Of a stretch of DNA of 64,000 nucleotides, positions 53,374 to 62,727 are shown in pieces. The stretch covers positions 558,001 to 622,000 of the forward strand of contig NZ_CP019605.1 of NCBI RefSeq assembly GCF_001997295.1, written 5' to 3'. Below the pieces are notes generated by a model. It worked only from the letters and a program-made list of their open reading frames with translations, made no database searches and was not told where the DNA came from. The number at the start of each line of letters is the position of its first letter. The stretch's first letter is position 1. This DNA comes from Tessaracoccus flavus (GTDB lineage Bacteria > Actinomycetota > Actinomycetes > Propionibacteriales > Propionibacteriaceae). Position numbers and translations under genes: made by a program.

Positions 53374-54339
53374 GTGGGCGAGTCCCCACTCGATGAGCAG
53401 CTGAGCATGCTGCTCGAGACGTTCGAGGAGCAGTTGGTCACCGCAGCGGTGGCCGACTCCCCGTTCGTCACTGAGGCGGCGCGCCATCTGGTCGCGGCCG
53501 GGGGGAAGCGTTTCCGTCCGCTGTTGGTATTCCTGGCGTCGCGCTTCGGCGCGGGTGCCACCGAGGGCGACCTGATGCGGGCGGCCATGGTGATGGAGCT
53601 CACCCACGTGGCCAGCCTGTACCACGACGACGTCATGGACGACGCCGACCTGCGCCGCGGCGCCCCGTCGTCGAACCGACTATGGGGAAACTCGGTGGCC
53701 ATCCTCGTCGGCGACTTCCTGTTCGCCAGGGCATCGACACAGGTGGCCGAGCTGGGCGTCGAGTACGTCAAGCTTCAGGCCGAGACCTTCGCACGCCTCG
53801 TGCAGGGTCAGATCGCGGAAACCAAGGGGCCCGGTGAGTTGGAGGATCCCCTGGCGCACTACATCCAGGTGATCGCCGACAAGACCGGCTCGCTCATCGC
53901 CGCCTCGGCGCTGTTCGGTGGAATGGTGGCCGGTGCCGATCGGCAGACGCTCGATGCGCTGGCGGCCTTCGGGGAGGAGGTCGGGCTGGTGTTCCAGTTG
54001 AGCGACGACCTCATCGACATCACCTCCGAGACCACCGGTAAGACTCCCGGGACCGATCTCCGCGAAGGCGTCCCGACCCTACCGGTGCTGATGCTTCGGG
54101 CCGAGAACAACCCTGCCGATGCGGAGCTGCTGGCGCTGATCGACGGCGACCTCGCTTCCGATGAGGCGCTTGCGAGGGCGCTGGAGGGGCTCAGCGCCCA
54201 TCCGGTGATGCAGCGGGCGAAGGCCGAGGTCGAACGTCGCGCCGAGATCGCCCGCGGCCACCTCGACCCCTTGCCCGACGGCGAGGCCAAGGACGCCCTG
54301 CTGCGCGTGTGTGCCGACCTGGTGGACCGGACCAACTGA
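53374..54339 (+). CDS. Polyprenyl diphosphate synthase
   Basis: 321 residues from GTG 53374, which has AGGAG nine bases upstream (TTG at 53365 is also open). Asp-rich motif 1 is LYHDDVMDDADLRRG, and motif 2 is QLSDDLIDITS; GGKRFRPLLVFLASR and QGQIAETKG are further family signatures. The length pocket ahead of motif 1 is MVMELTHVASLYHDD. It is a trans-prenyl transferase of the hepta- or nona-prenyl type, here probably making the menaquinone side chain, as it follows nuoN and the menaquinone genes are nearby. Confidence 0.88.
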   Translation: MGESPLDEQLSMLLETFEEQLVTAAVADSPFVTEAARHLVAAGGKRFRPLLVFLASRFGAGATEGDLMRAAMVMELTHVASLYHDDVMDDADLRRGAPSSNRLWGNSVAILVGDFLFARASTQVAELGVEYVKLQAETFARLVQGQIAETKGPGELEDPLAHYIQVIADKTGSLIAASALFGGMVAGADRQTLDALAAFGEEVGLVFQLSDDLIDITSETTGKTPGTDLREGVPTLPVLMLRAENNPADAELLALIDGDLASDEALARALEGLSAHPVMQRAKAEVERRAEIARGHLDPLPDGEAKDALLRVCADLVDRTN

Positions 54340-54381
54340 CCCTCACTGCTCCCTGAGCAGGCCCGCTGACGACGTCAGCAC

Positions 54382-54580
54382 TCAGGAGAGCGTCATCACC
54401 ACCGCGATTTCCTTGTCTGTGGGGCACTGCTTCAGGTCCTCGGCCGCATCCTCGCCGATCAGGCCCGACACTTCGTCCAGCCCGAGATAGCCGCCGCCAG
54501 CGTTGACCTGGTCGCCCGCAGGCCGCAGTGGAGACGAGCGCGACGATTGGGCCCGCCAATCGTTTGTGCAGCTTTCTCAT
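54382..54580 (-). pseudogene. Small lipoprotein gene, frameshifted
   Basis: ATG at 54580 has a strong AGGAG site. The product starts MRKLHKRLAGPIVALVSTAAC, a short signal peptide with a lipobox ending STAAC. Directly after the Cys (near 54514-54519) one base too many shifts the frame; the correct continuation is GDQVNAGGGYLGLDEVSGLI then GEDAAEDLKQCPTDKEIAVV and a TGA at 54384. The intact protein would have 65 residues. It lies downstream of the M13 peptidase on the same strand. No function is known. A sequencing error is possible. Confidence 0.65.
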
Positions 54581-54604
54581 GGAACTCTCCTTCGCCGGGC
54601 CGAA

Positions 54605-56554
54605 TCACCAGATCGTGACCCGATCCTGCTCGTCCAACCACAGCGCGTCGTCCTCAGTCACTCCGAACGCTTCGTAGAAGGCGTCGAGGTTGCGCACGAT
54701 CTGGTTGCAGCGGAACTCGTCGGGGGAGTGGGGGTCGGTCCCCAACTGCACCTTCAGCGCCTCCGGGCGGCGCTTGGTTCGCCAGGCCTGGGCCCAGCCG
54801 GTGAAGAACCGCTGGGCCGGGGTGAGTCCGTCGATCTGCTCGCCGTCGGGGTCCCCACCTGCCAGGAGCCACGCCTTGTACGCGATGCCCAGGCCGCCGA
54901 GGTCGCCGATGTTCTCGCCGACGGTGAGCTTGCCGTTGACCGACGCCCCTTCCACGCCCTCGGGCACCAGGCCGTCGTACTGCTGGACCAGGCTCTCAGC
55001 GAGCCCCTCGAAGGCCTCGCGGTCGGCGGGCTGCCACCAGTCGCGCAGCCGCCCCTCGCCGTCGCAGGTGGAGCCCTTGTCGTCGAAGCCGTGGCCGATC
55101 TCATGGCCGATCACCGCGCCGATCGCGCCGTAGTTGACCGCGTCGTCGGCGTCGGCGTTGAAGAACGGGGGCTGCAGGATGGCTGCGGGGAAGACGATCT
55201 CGTTGCGCAGCGGGTGGTAGTAGGCGTTGACGGTCTGGGGGAACATGCCCCATTCCTCGCGGTCGATAGGGCCCCCAGCCTTGGACAGGGTGTAGTCCAG
55301 CTCGAATGAGTTGGCCGCCAGCACATTGCCGACGAGGTCGTCTCGAGAGACGGAGAGCGCCGTGTAGTCGCGCCACTTCGACGGGTAGCCGATCTTCGGT
55401 GTGAAAGCCGACAGCTTCTGAAGCGCCTCCTCGCGGGTCTCATCGGTCATCCAGCTGAGCTCCTCGATGGAGTTTCGATAGGCGGCCAGCAGATTGGCCA
55501 CCAGCGCGTCCATCGCCTCCTTCGCCGACGGGGTGAAGTGGCGCTCGACGTACAGTTTGCCGATGGCCTCACCGAGCACTCCCTCGACCAGGGCGACGCC
55601 GCGCTTCCACCGGGGGCGCTGCTCCTCGTTGCCGCGCAGGGTCTTCTCGTAGAAGTCGAAGCTGGCCTCGACGAACTCGGCCGATAGGTACGGCGACAGT
55701 CCCGCGATCGCCTTCCACCGCGCCCAGGAACGCCACTGCTCCAGGGGTGCGTCCTTGAGCAGGGACGCAGCGCCCTCGAGGAACGACGGCTGGGCGACGA
55801 TGACCTCGGCCACCTTGTCGTGTGGGATGGCCGCGCCGTCGAGGTAGGCGTCCCAATCGAAGCCGGGGGAGAGGTCGCGCAGGTCGGCCAACGTCATGGG
55901 GTTGTACATCGCGCGCAGGTCGCGGCGCCGCACCACGTCCCAGTGGTGAGATGCGATGGCCGTCTCCAGCTTCATGACGGCGTCGGCCTGGTCCTCAGCG
56001 TCGGTGAGGCCGGCCAGCTCGAAGACGCGCCGCAGGTGGGAGCGGTAGGCGTCCCTGACGTCGGCGTGGTCGTCGAGACGGTAGTAGGCCTCGTCGGGCA
56101 GCCCCAGGCCGCCCTGCATCGCGAACAGGGCGTACCGGCTCGGCTCGCCGGGGTCGGCATCCTCGCTGAAGTGCACGAGCGGGCTCAACCCGTGCCGGAG
56201 TGACCAGCCCAGGTGACGGGCGACGTCGCTCGGTTCGGCGAGTTGGTCAATGGAGGCGAGGATCGGCCGCAACGGCTCGGTGCCGAGCGCCTGGATGCGG
56301 TCCTCGTCCATGAAACTGGCGTACAGGGCAGCCACTTTGCCCGAGTCCGTCGTCGGGTCCCCGTCGACGGGCTGCTCCTCGATGATGATTCGCACGTCCC
56401 GCTCGGCCTGGTCGACGAGGTCGATGAAGTTGCCCGCGGCGGAACGGTCGGGGGCGATCTGAGCGTTCGCGAGCCACGTGCCGTTGACGTGGCGGAACAG
56501 ATCGTCCTGCGGGCGAACGGCGGGATCGGAGTGCTCGAAACTGATGGCTGTCAT
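54605..56554 (-). CDS. M13-family (neprilysin-like) zinc metallopeptidase
   Basis: 649 residues from ATG 56554 (MTAISFEHSDPAVRPQDDLF); a long frame upstream runs through the YihY gene and is rejected. The zinc site is VIGHEIGHGFDDKG (HExxH) with the Glu in GENIGDLGGLGIAY, and NAYYHPLRNEIVFPAAIL is the conserved NAYY motif. The C-terminal RCNQIVRNLDAFYEAFGV is typical. No signal peptide is seen, so it may be cytoplasmic, as in actinobacterial PepO-like enzymes. It cleaves short peptides. Confidence 0.9.
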   Translation of the reverse strand: MTAISFEHSDPAVRPQDDLFRHVNGTWLANAQIAPDRSAAGNFIDLVDQAERDVRIIIEEQPVDGDPTTDSGKVAALYASFMDEDRIQALGTEPLRPILASIDQLAEPSDVARHLGWSLRHGLSPLVHFSEDADPGEPSRYALFAMQGGLGLPDEAYYRLDDHADVRDAYRSHLRRVFELAGLTDAEDQADAVMKLETAIASHHWDVVRRRDLRAMYNPMTLADLRDLSPGFDWDAYLDGAAIPHDKVAEVIVAQPSFLEGAASLLKDAPLEQWRSWARWKAIAGLSPYLSAEFVEASFDFYEKTLRGNEEQRPRWKRGVALVEGVLGEAIGKLYVERHFTPSAKEAMDALVANLLAAYRNSIEELSWMTDETREEALQKLSAFTPKIGYPSKWRDYTALSVSRDDLVGNVLAANSFELDYTLSKAGGPIDREEWGMFPQTVNAYYHPLRNEIVFPAAILQPPFFNADADDAVNYGAIGAVIGHEIGHGFDDKGSTCDGEGRLRDWWQPADREAFEGLAESLVQQYDGLVPEGVEGASVNGKLTVGENIGDLGGLGIAYKAWLLAGGDPDGEQIDGLTPAQRFFTGWAQAWRTKRRPEALKVQLGTDPHSPDEFRCNQIVRNLDAFYEAFGVTEDDALWLDEQDRVTIW

Positions 56555-56568
56555 GCAGCCCAGCCTAG

Positions 56569-57639
56569 TCAGCTTTTCGACTCGTCCTTCTCGTCCGGGT
56601 CGGAGGAGGCCCCGGCGGTCAGCCGCAGCTCGCGGGCCTCCGCGACGGCCTCGCGAGCCTTCTTCTGCTTCTTGATGGCGGCCTTGTCGTCGCGCATCGG
56701 CAGCTGGATCTCCTTCTCGGCGGCGATCCCGCCCTGCAGCTGCCGGCCGCGCTCCAGCTCGGCGTCGATCTCGGCCCCGAAGAGCAGGACGCTGTTGATG
56801 ATGTTGACCCAGAACAGGAAAATGATGACACCAGCCAGGGTGCCGTAGGTCTCGTCGTAGGAGCCGAAGTTGCTGACGTAGAACGCGAATGCGAGCGAGG
56901 CCAGGATGGTGCCGATGATGGCGATGCCGGCGCCGATCGTCAGCCAGCGGAACTTGGGCTGCTTCACGTTGGGAGTACCCCAGTAGAGGATGCTCACGAT
57001 GAGGATGACGATGACCAGGAGGATCGGCCACTTCGCGTAGTTGAACACCGTCAGGGCGGTCTCGCCCAGGCCGATCAGGCTCCCGATGCTCTCGGCCAGG
57101 GGACCCGACACGGTGATGAGCACGAGCACCAGCGCGAGGAGGGCCAGCATCCCGGCGGTGAGGGCGTACATGCTCGCGTTGAACTTGACGAAGCCGCGAC
57201 CCTCGGGAATCTCGTAGATGCGGTTCATGGCGCGGGAGAAGGCCTTGACGTAATTCGAGGCCGTCCACATGGCCACCAGAAGGCCGAGGATGAGACCTAT
57301 GCCGGGCGCCGGGGTCTCCAGCAGCGACTCCATGACGGGCATGATGACGTCGAGTGCGTCAACGGGGATGGCTCCGCGGTCCTGGAGATCGGTGATGAGG
57401 TTGCGCAGCAGATCGCCGCTCTGACCGAACAGGCTGAGGATCGACACCAGCGCGATGATCGCCGGGAACAGCGACAAGACCGTGTAGTACGTCAAGCCGG
57501 CAGCCGCGTCCGACAGGCCGTCGTCGCCGAATTCCCGCGCGGCATTCTTGAACACGAACTTCCAGCTCGGCGGCTTGATGTCGGTCGGGCTGTCGGGCTT
57601 GCTCGAATGCTCCGGATGTGGCGTGCTGGTGGTCGACAT
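56569..57639 (-). CDS. YihY/BrkB-family membrane protein
   Basis: 356 residues with six helices. LSDAAAGLTYYTVLSLFPAI is the family start, then helices separated by MNRIYEIPEGRGFVKF, and FWVNIINSVLLFGAEIDAELERG near the end. The N-terminal 30 and C-terminal 70 residues are charged and cytoplasmic. Formerly called ribonuclease BN; the family is of uncertain function, and no RNase activity is claimed. It is followed by the M13 gene 14 bases later. Confidence 0.88.
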   Translation of the reverse strand: MSTTSTPHPEHSSKPDSPTDIKPPSWKFVFKNAAREFGDDGLSDAAAGLTYYTVLSLFPAIIALVSILSLFGQSGDLLRNLITDLQDRGAIPVDALDVIMPVMESLLETPAPGIGLILGLLVAMWTASNYVKAFSRAMNRIYEIPEGRGFVKFNASMYALTAGMLALLALVLVLITVSGPLAESIGSLIGLGETALTVFNYAKWPILLVIVILIVSILYWGTPNVKQPKFRWLTIGAGIAIIGTILASLAFAFYVSNFGSYDETYGTLAGVIIFLFWVNIINSVLLFGAEIDAELERGRQLQGGIAAEKEIQLPMRDDKAAIKKQKKAREAVAEARELRLTAGASSDPDEKDESKS

Positions 57640-57850
57640 GCATAGCTCCTAGTCAGTGGCGTTCGTCTCCACTATAGGGGGTCCGGCCTGCCAGGTCGCT
57701 GAGCTTGGAGGCGCTTCCTCCCGCTTCGATCCCCATGGTGCCGGAGGCTCGCCCTGAGATAATGCGCCTCGAGGACGCTCTGGGTCCCTGGCGCGTCATT
57801 TCTTCAGGACGAAAGTGAATCGCCTGACGTCACTCGGGCCGATCGCTCGC

Positions 57851-58894
57851 CTAGGCGGGGCGTTCGTGTGCTTCCCAGGTGGCCGACCCGGCGATCACCG
57901 ACTTGAGGGCCGCCTCGGTGTCGTCGGCCTTCACCGCCGCGATCTGGTCGCGGACGAGGTCGTCGTAGGTGGGGCGCTCGACGCGGCGGAAGATCCCGAT
58001 CGGGGCCTGCCGCAACACGCCCGGCTCGGTGAGCCGGGACAGGGCGAAGGCCTGCGAGGGGTCCGTCCGAGTCTCGTCGTGCACCACGATGTGGGAGGGG
58101 TCGACGTCAGCCGTCGGGGCGACCCGGATCTCTCCCTGCGCATCGCGGATGACGCAGTATTCGCCACCGCCGAAAACGATGGGTTCCCCGTGGCGCAGCG
58201 AGATGAGGACGCCGTCGGGACCCTTGAGTGTCGCGAACGCGTCGTCGTTGAAGATGGGGCAGTTCTGGTAGATCTCCACCAGCGAGGCTCCCCGGTGCTC
58301 TGCCGCAGCCGTCAGCACCTCGGCCAGGTGCTTGCGATCGGAGTCGATCGTGCGCGCCACGAAGGTCGCCTCCGCCCCGAGAGCCAGCGAGACCGGGTTG
58401 AACGGCGTGTCCAGCGAGCCGTAGGGAGTCGACTTGGTGACCTTCCCCAGCTCGGACGTGGGGGAGTACTGGCCCTTGGTCAACCCGTAGATCCGGTTGT
58501 TGAACAGCATGATGGTGACGTTCACGTTGCGCCGCAGCGTGTGCATGAGGTGGTTGCCGCCGATGGAGAGCGCGTCCCCGTCGCCGGTCACCACCCAGAC
58601 GTTGAGGTCGGGCCGCGAGATGGCCACGCCGGTTGCGATCGACGGCGCGCGACCGTGGATCGAGTGCATGCCGTAGGTGTCGACGTAGTACGGGAAGCGT
58701 GATGAGCACCCGATGCCGGAGATGATCACGGTGTTCTCCCGCTTGATCCCGAGGGTGGCCATCATCGACTGGAAGGTCGCCAGGACGGCGTAGTCGCCGC
58801 AACCGGGACACCACCGCACCTCCTGGTCGCTGGTGTAGTCCTTCTTGGTGAGCGGCTCCAGGCTGAGCGGCACACCGGCGAGGCCCTGGGTCAT
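57851..58894 (-). CDS. korB: 2-oxoacid:ferredoxin oxidoreductase, beta subunit
   Basis: 347 residues. VRWCPGCGDYAVL has two of the [4Fe-4S] cysteines, GIGCSSRFPYYV another, and the thiamine diphosphate/Mg site is VTGDGDALSIGGNHLMHTLRRNV. TKGQYSPTSELGKVTKSTPYG is characteristic of KorB. It oxidatively decarboxylates 2-oxoglutarate or another 2-oxoacid and reduces ferredoxin. It starts inside the korA stop by one base. The intergenic 57640-57850 upstream of the YihY gene has no gene. Confidence 0.92.
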   Translation of the reverse strand: MTQGLAGVPLSLEPLTKKDYTSDQEVRWCPGCGDYAVLATFQSMMATLGIKRENTVIISGIGCSSRFPYYVDTYGMHSIHGRAPSIATGVAISRPDLNVWVVTGDGDALSIGGNHLMHTLRRNVNVTIMLFNNRIYGLTKGQYSPTSELGKVTKSTPYGSLDTPFNPVSLALGAEATFVARTIDSDRKHLAEVLTAAAEHRGASLVEIYQNCPIFNDDAFATLKGPDGVLISLRHGEPIVFGGGEYCVIRDAQGEIRVAPTADVDPSHIVVHDETRTDPSQAFALSRLTEPGVLRQAPIGIFRRVERPTYDDLVRDQIAAVKADDTEAALKSVIAGSATWEAHERPA

Positions 58895-60765
58895 CAGTTC
58901 TCCTCCTTGAGGGAGTCAATCTCGGCGTTCAGGTCCACCTCGAGCTCGCTGAGCGAGATGGGGAGGCCTCGGACACGCGAGTAGCGGGTGATGTCGACGA
59001 AGTAGCGGGCCTGGAGGACGACGGCCAACTGGCCGAGGTTCATCTCCGGCACGATCACCTTGTCGTAGGAGCGCAGCACATCGCCGAGGTTGGCGGGCAT
59101 GGGGTTGAGATGCCGCAGATGGGCCAGAGCGACGTCGCGGCCACCGAGACGCACCCGACGAGCGGCCGCGGTGATGGGGCCGTACGTGGAGCCCCAGCCC
59201 AGCACCAACACCCGGGCCCGCCCGCTGGGATCGTCCACCTCGATGTCGGGGATGTCTGCGACGATCCGGCGCAGTTTGTCGCGCCGGGTCAGCGTCATGA
59301 GCTCGTGGTTGTCGGGGTCGTAGGAGACGTTGCCCGTCCGTGCGGCCTTCTCGATGCCGCCGATGCGGTGTTCGAGTCCTGCGGTCCCGGGCACGGCCCA
59401 GGCGCGGGCCAGCGTCTCCGGGTCGCGCTCGTAGGGCAGGAACACGTCCTTGCCGTCGGCGCCCTGCCCGTTCGGCCCGGTGGCGAAGTTCGGCTCGATG
59501 GGCTCGATGGAGTCGAGGTCGGGCAGCTTCCACGGCTCCGCGCCGTTGGCGAGATAGCCGTCGGACAGCATGATGACCGGGGTGCGGTACTTGACCGCGA
59601 TCCGACACGCCTCGAGCGCAGTATCGAAGCAGTCGGTGGACGACTTCGCCGCCAGCACCGGCAGCGGCGACTCGCCGTTGCGGCCGTACATCGCCTGGAG
59701 CAGATCTGCCTGCTCGGTCTTGGTCGGCATTCCCGTGGACGGGCCGGAGCGTTGGACGTTGATCACGACGAGGGGCAACTCGGTCATGACTGCCAGACCG
59801 ATCGTCTCGGCCTTGAGCGCCATGCCGGGGCCCGACGTCGTCGTCACTCCGAGGGATCCACCGAATGAGGCGCCCAGTGCCGCCCCGACGGCCGCGATCT
59901 CGTCCTCGGCCTGGAACGTCATGACGCCGAGGTCCTTGCGGCGCGAGAGCTCGTGCAGGATGTCCGAGGCGGGGGTGATGGGGTAGGAGCCGAGGAAGAG
60001 TTGGAGCCCGGCCTTGTGCGCGCCGGTGATGAGGCCGTAGGCGGTGGCGAGGTTGCCTGAGATCTGGCGGTAGCGCCCCTCCGGCATCGGGGCGGGGTCG
60101 ACCTGGTAGCGAACCTCGAAGGTCTCGGTGGTCTCGCCGTAGGCGTGCCCGGCCTTGAACGCCGCTATGTTGGCGTCCCGGATGGTCGGATTCTTCGCGA
60201 ACTTCTCGGAGAGGAACTTCAGCGTGCCCTCGACGGGCCGCGAGTAGAGCCAGCTCAGGAGGCCGAGCGCAAACATGTTCTTGCTGCGCGACGCGTCCTT
60301 CCGGCTGAGATCGAACTCGGCGACGGCGCCCGTGGCTAGACCGGTCAGGTCGAGGGCGTGCACCGAGTAGTTGCCGAGCGACCCGTCTTCGAGCGGATTG
60401 TGGGCCCAGCCGATCTTCGCAAGGTTGCGCTTCGTGAAGTCGGCGGTGTCGACGATGATGACCCCGCCCTTGCGCAGGTCGCGGAGGTTCGCCTTGAGGG
60501 CGGCCGGGTTCATGGCCACCAGCACGTCGGGCGCATCCCCGGGGGTGACGATGTCGAAGTTCGCGAAGTGGAGCTGGAAGCTCGACACCCCTGGCAGGGT
60601 GCCCTGGGGCGCGCGGATCTCCGCGGGGAAGTTCGGCAGCGTCGCGATGTCGTTGCCGAAGCTCGCCGTCTCCGCGGTGAAGCGGTCGCCGGTCAGCTGC
60701 ATGCCGTCGCCGGAATCGCCGGCGAACCGAATCACAACTCGATCGAGGGAGAGCTGATCAGCCAC
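58894..60765 (-). CDS. korA: 2-oxoacid:ferredoxin oxidoreductase, alpha subunit (gamma-alpha fusion)
   Basis: 623 residues from GTG 60765 (VADQLSLDRVVIRFAG). The first 190 residues are the gamma-type domain (RFAGDSGDGMQLTGDRF, FPAEIRAPQGTL); the rest is the alpha chain (LFLGSYPITPASDILHELSR, FQAEDEIAAVGAALGAS, TTTSGPGMALKAE). This fused form with KorB is typical for actinobacterial KGOR. No delta ferredoxin subunit is next to it, so an outside ferredoxin accepts electrons. The 203 bases upstream (60766-60968) hold no gene. Confidence 0.93.
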   Translation of the reverse strand: MADQLSLDRVVIRFAGDSGDGMQLTGDRFTAETASFGNDIATLPNFPAEIRAPQGTLPGVSSFQLHFANFDIVTPGDAPDVLVAMNPAALKANLRDLRKGGVIIVDTADFTKRNLAKIGWAHNPLEDGSLGNYSVHALDLTGLATGAVAEFDLSRKDASRSKNMFALGLLSWLYSRPVEGTLKFLSEKFAKNPTIRDANIAAFKAGHAYGETTETFEVRYQVDPAPMPEGRYRQISGNLATAYGLITGAHKAGLQLFLGSYPITPASDILHELSRRKDLGVMTFQAEDEIAAVGAALGASFGGSLGVTTTSGPGMALKAETIGLAVMTELPLVVINVQRSGPSTGMPTKTEQADLLQAMYGRNGESPLPVLAAKSSTDCFDTALEACRIAVKYRTPVIMLSDGYLANGAEPWKLPDLDSIEPIEPNFATGPNGQGADGKDVFLPYERDPETLARAWAVPGTAGLEHRIGGIEKAARTGNVSYDPDNHELMTLTRRDKLRRIVADIPDIEVDDPSGRARVLVLGWGSTYGPITAAARRVRLGGRDVALAHLRHLNPMPANLGDVLRSYDKVIVPEMNLGQLAVVLQARYFVDITRYSRVRGLPISLSELEVDLNAEIDSLKEEN

Positions 60766-60968
60766 GTGTGGGTACCTCAGGGTTCCTAGAGAGCATCGTG
60801 GCCATTCTAGGCACCCGACCTGAATCCATCGATTCCCCGCTGCCAGGCGCCGTCCTGCAGGAAGCCTGACGTGGTCGATCAGGCTCACGGCGGACTCGGT
60901 CCGGTGCTGCGACTACGCGACCGCTCGGCGGATCCAGCCCAGCGAACGGGCTGCTCGCTTGCCCCGGG

Positions 60969-62642
60969 TCAGCGGCTGGCCACCACCGCGATGAGGCTCA
61001 GTTGCGACTGAGAGGTGGCCTTGAGCGAGTAGAGGCTCGTCTCGAGGCCGACCATGCCCACGAGCCGCCCGTCGTCGTCGATCACCTGGAGGGTCTGATT
61101 GACGTGGCCGCCCGCCCGCGCGGGCATCGTGTAGTCGGCAGTTTGAGTGCCGGCCTGCTTGCAGGCGTAGGACGACGCGTCGGTGCACAGGCCGTGGCGC
61201 TCGGCCACCAGCGGACTCACCATGTGATGCCACGCCATCTTGCCGTCGCTGCCCAGCGGGCAGAGGTAGGAGTGCCAGCCATAGTCGATGCGGCTCCGCA
61301 CCGCCGGCTCGGTGGCGATACAGCCCGGGTTGCCCTGCGTGGGGACGTACTGGCGGAACCGGAAGTACTGGGGGTGGCCCGGCAGGGCTGAGCTGCCCAG
61401 CGACTGCACCCACAAGGACTTGTCAGCACCCCCGGCGGGAGAGGGGAACAGCGCCTGGTTGACGTGGGCCGGGTTGACGGAGCGCGGCGGTAGCCACTCG
61501 GCCAGCTGCTGGACCAGCGGTGCCAGGGACTGGCCGACGGTGGGTGCAGTGGTGGAGCCGAACAGGAAGCCGATCGAGTTGATCGCCCCCGGATGTGTGT
61601 GGGCCGACAGCCGTAGTTCGCTGTACGCCCGTCCCGGGTCGGAGGCATCGAGGTAGGTCTCGGTGACGGAACTGCCCTCGAAGAAGAGCTGGATCCGGTT
61701 GCCCGTCGCGCCGGAGGAGGCGTGATATGTGCCGGTCCGCACGGTCGGCGCGCCCAGGAAGGTGCGCGCCGCGCGTACGTCGCAGGCGCCGGGTGGCAAC
61801 GGGGGCAGTCCGATCGACGCGCGGTCGGCGGTCTCCCTGCTGCTCGTGACGCACCCTGAGGGAAGGTTCGCGAGGGTGGCGCGGAACTGGCCGAAGTCGT
61901 ATTCGCCAGCGGCCATGTCCATCGAGTACGTCCAGTAGTTCTCCCGGAACGTGCCGACCTTCCCGCCCGGATCCAGCTCGATGTTGGACAGACGCGCGTG
62001 GCCCTTGGCCTGCGTGCCGACGTTTGCCTGGGTCACGATGAGGCCCAGCCGGAAGTGCGTCCGGCCCTGGAGGAACGACGGCGCCTGCGTCATCGGGGGA
62101 GCGGTCGGGTAGCTCGGCGGTGCGGTGCTGCCGAAGCGGACCATGCTGTTGAAGATCTCTTTCGTCACCCACCGGTACCCGGAGCCCGAGGCCTCGATGA
62201 CCGAGGCGACGATGACCGAGGCGACGATGAACGAGCGGCAGCCGCCGTTGCCGGTCAGCGGCGTGTCGCACTCCGTGCGCCAGGTGCGTCCATCGGTGCC
62301 GGTCCAGGTGGCGGCTCCGCCCACCTTCCCGTAGGCGGCCAGCGGGTTGGTGGTCCACAGGCCGCGCGGGGAGGCGGCATAGGTGAGGTTGTTGAAGGCC
62401 CATCCGTTCGAGGCGCTGAACCGGCCACCCTCCTGTCGGATCACCGTCGCCCAGATCTCAGTGCGGCATCACCTCGTCTGCGAGTAGGGCTCGCAGACGG
62501 TCCTCCACTGACGCCCGTTGTGGAGGTGTGTGCCCTCGGTGACGTACACGTCGAGCGCCGAGGCCGGAGACTGGGATGAGGGCAGCACCAGACCCGCCAC
62601 CGCGAGGATTGCGGCCAGCAGGATGACATGGACGTGCTTCAT
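60969..62642 (-). pseudogene. Secreted Cys-motif protein interrupted by an in-frame TGA
   Basis: From ATG 62642 the frame gives a signal peptide (MKHVHVILLAAILAVAGLVL, cut near ASA) and then WRTVCEPYSQTR. A TGA follows at codon 58 (62471-62469), and the same frame continues CRTEIWATVIRQEGGRFSAS and on to 60969, about 500 residues more. The motif W-R-T-x-C-x(n)-C-R appears twice (WRTVCEPYSQTR-stop-CRTEIW and WRTECDTPLTGNGGCRSF), which shows that the two parts are one protein. The later part has paired cysteines and no recognised domain. A GTG at 62444 could allow a shorter, non-exported product. Function is unknown; a cell-surface or secreted role is inferred. Confidence 0.7.
62188..62232. repeat. 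Three 15-base tandem repeats inside a gene
   Basis: Units at 62188-62202, 62203-62217 and 62218-62232 differ by a few bases and keep the frame (encoding variations of VIVAS). They lie directly after the second cysteine motif of the interrupted secreted protein. A repeat of this kind could change copy number by slippage in steps of five residues. Confidence 0.8.
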
Positions 62643-62727
62643 GGAGTGCTCTCCAACTCCCGCGCTCCGATGCGCGCGGCAGCCACCCTATCTGCCCACC
62701 CGGTCAAGACCGGTGCCCGCATCTGCG

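Noticed and set aside
62469..62471. Selenocysteine codon
   Set aside because: No SECIS-like hairpin is evident after the TGA and the family position is not expected to be catalytic.
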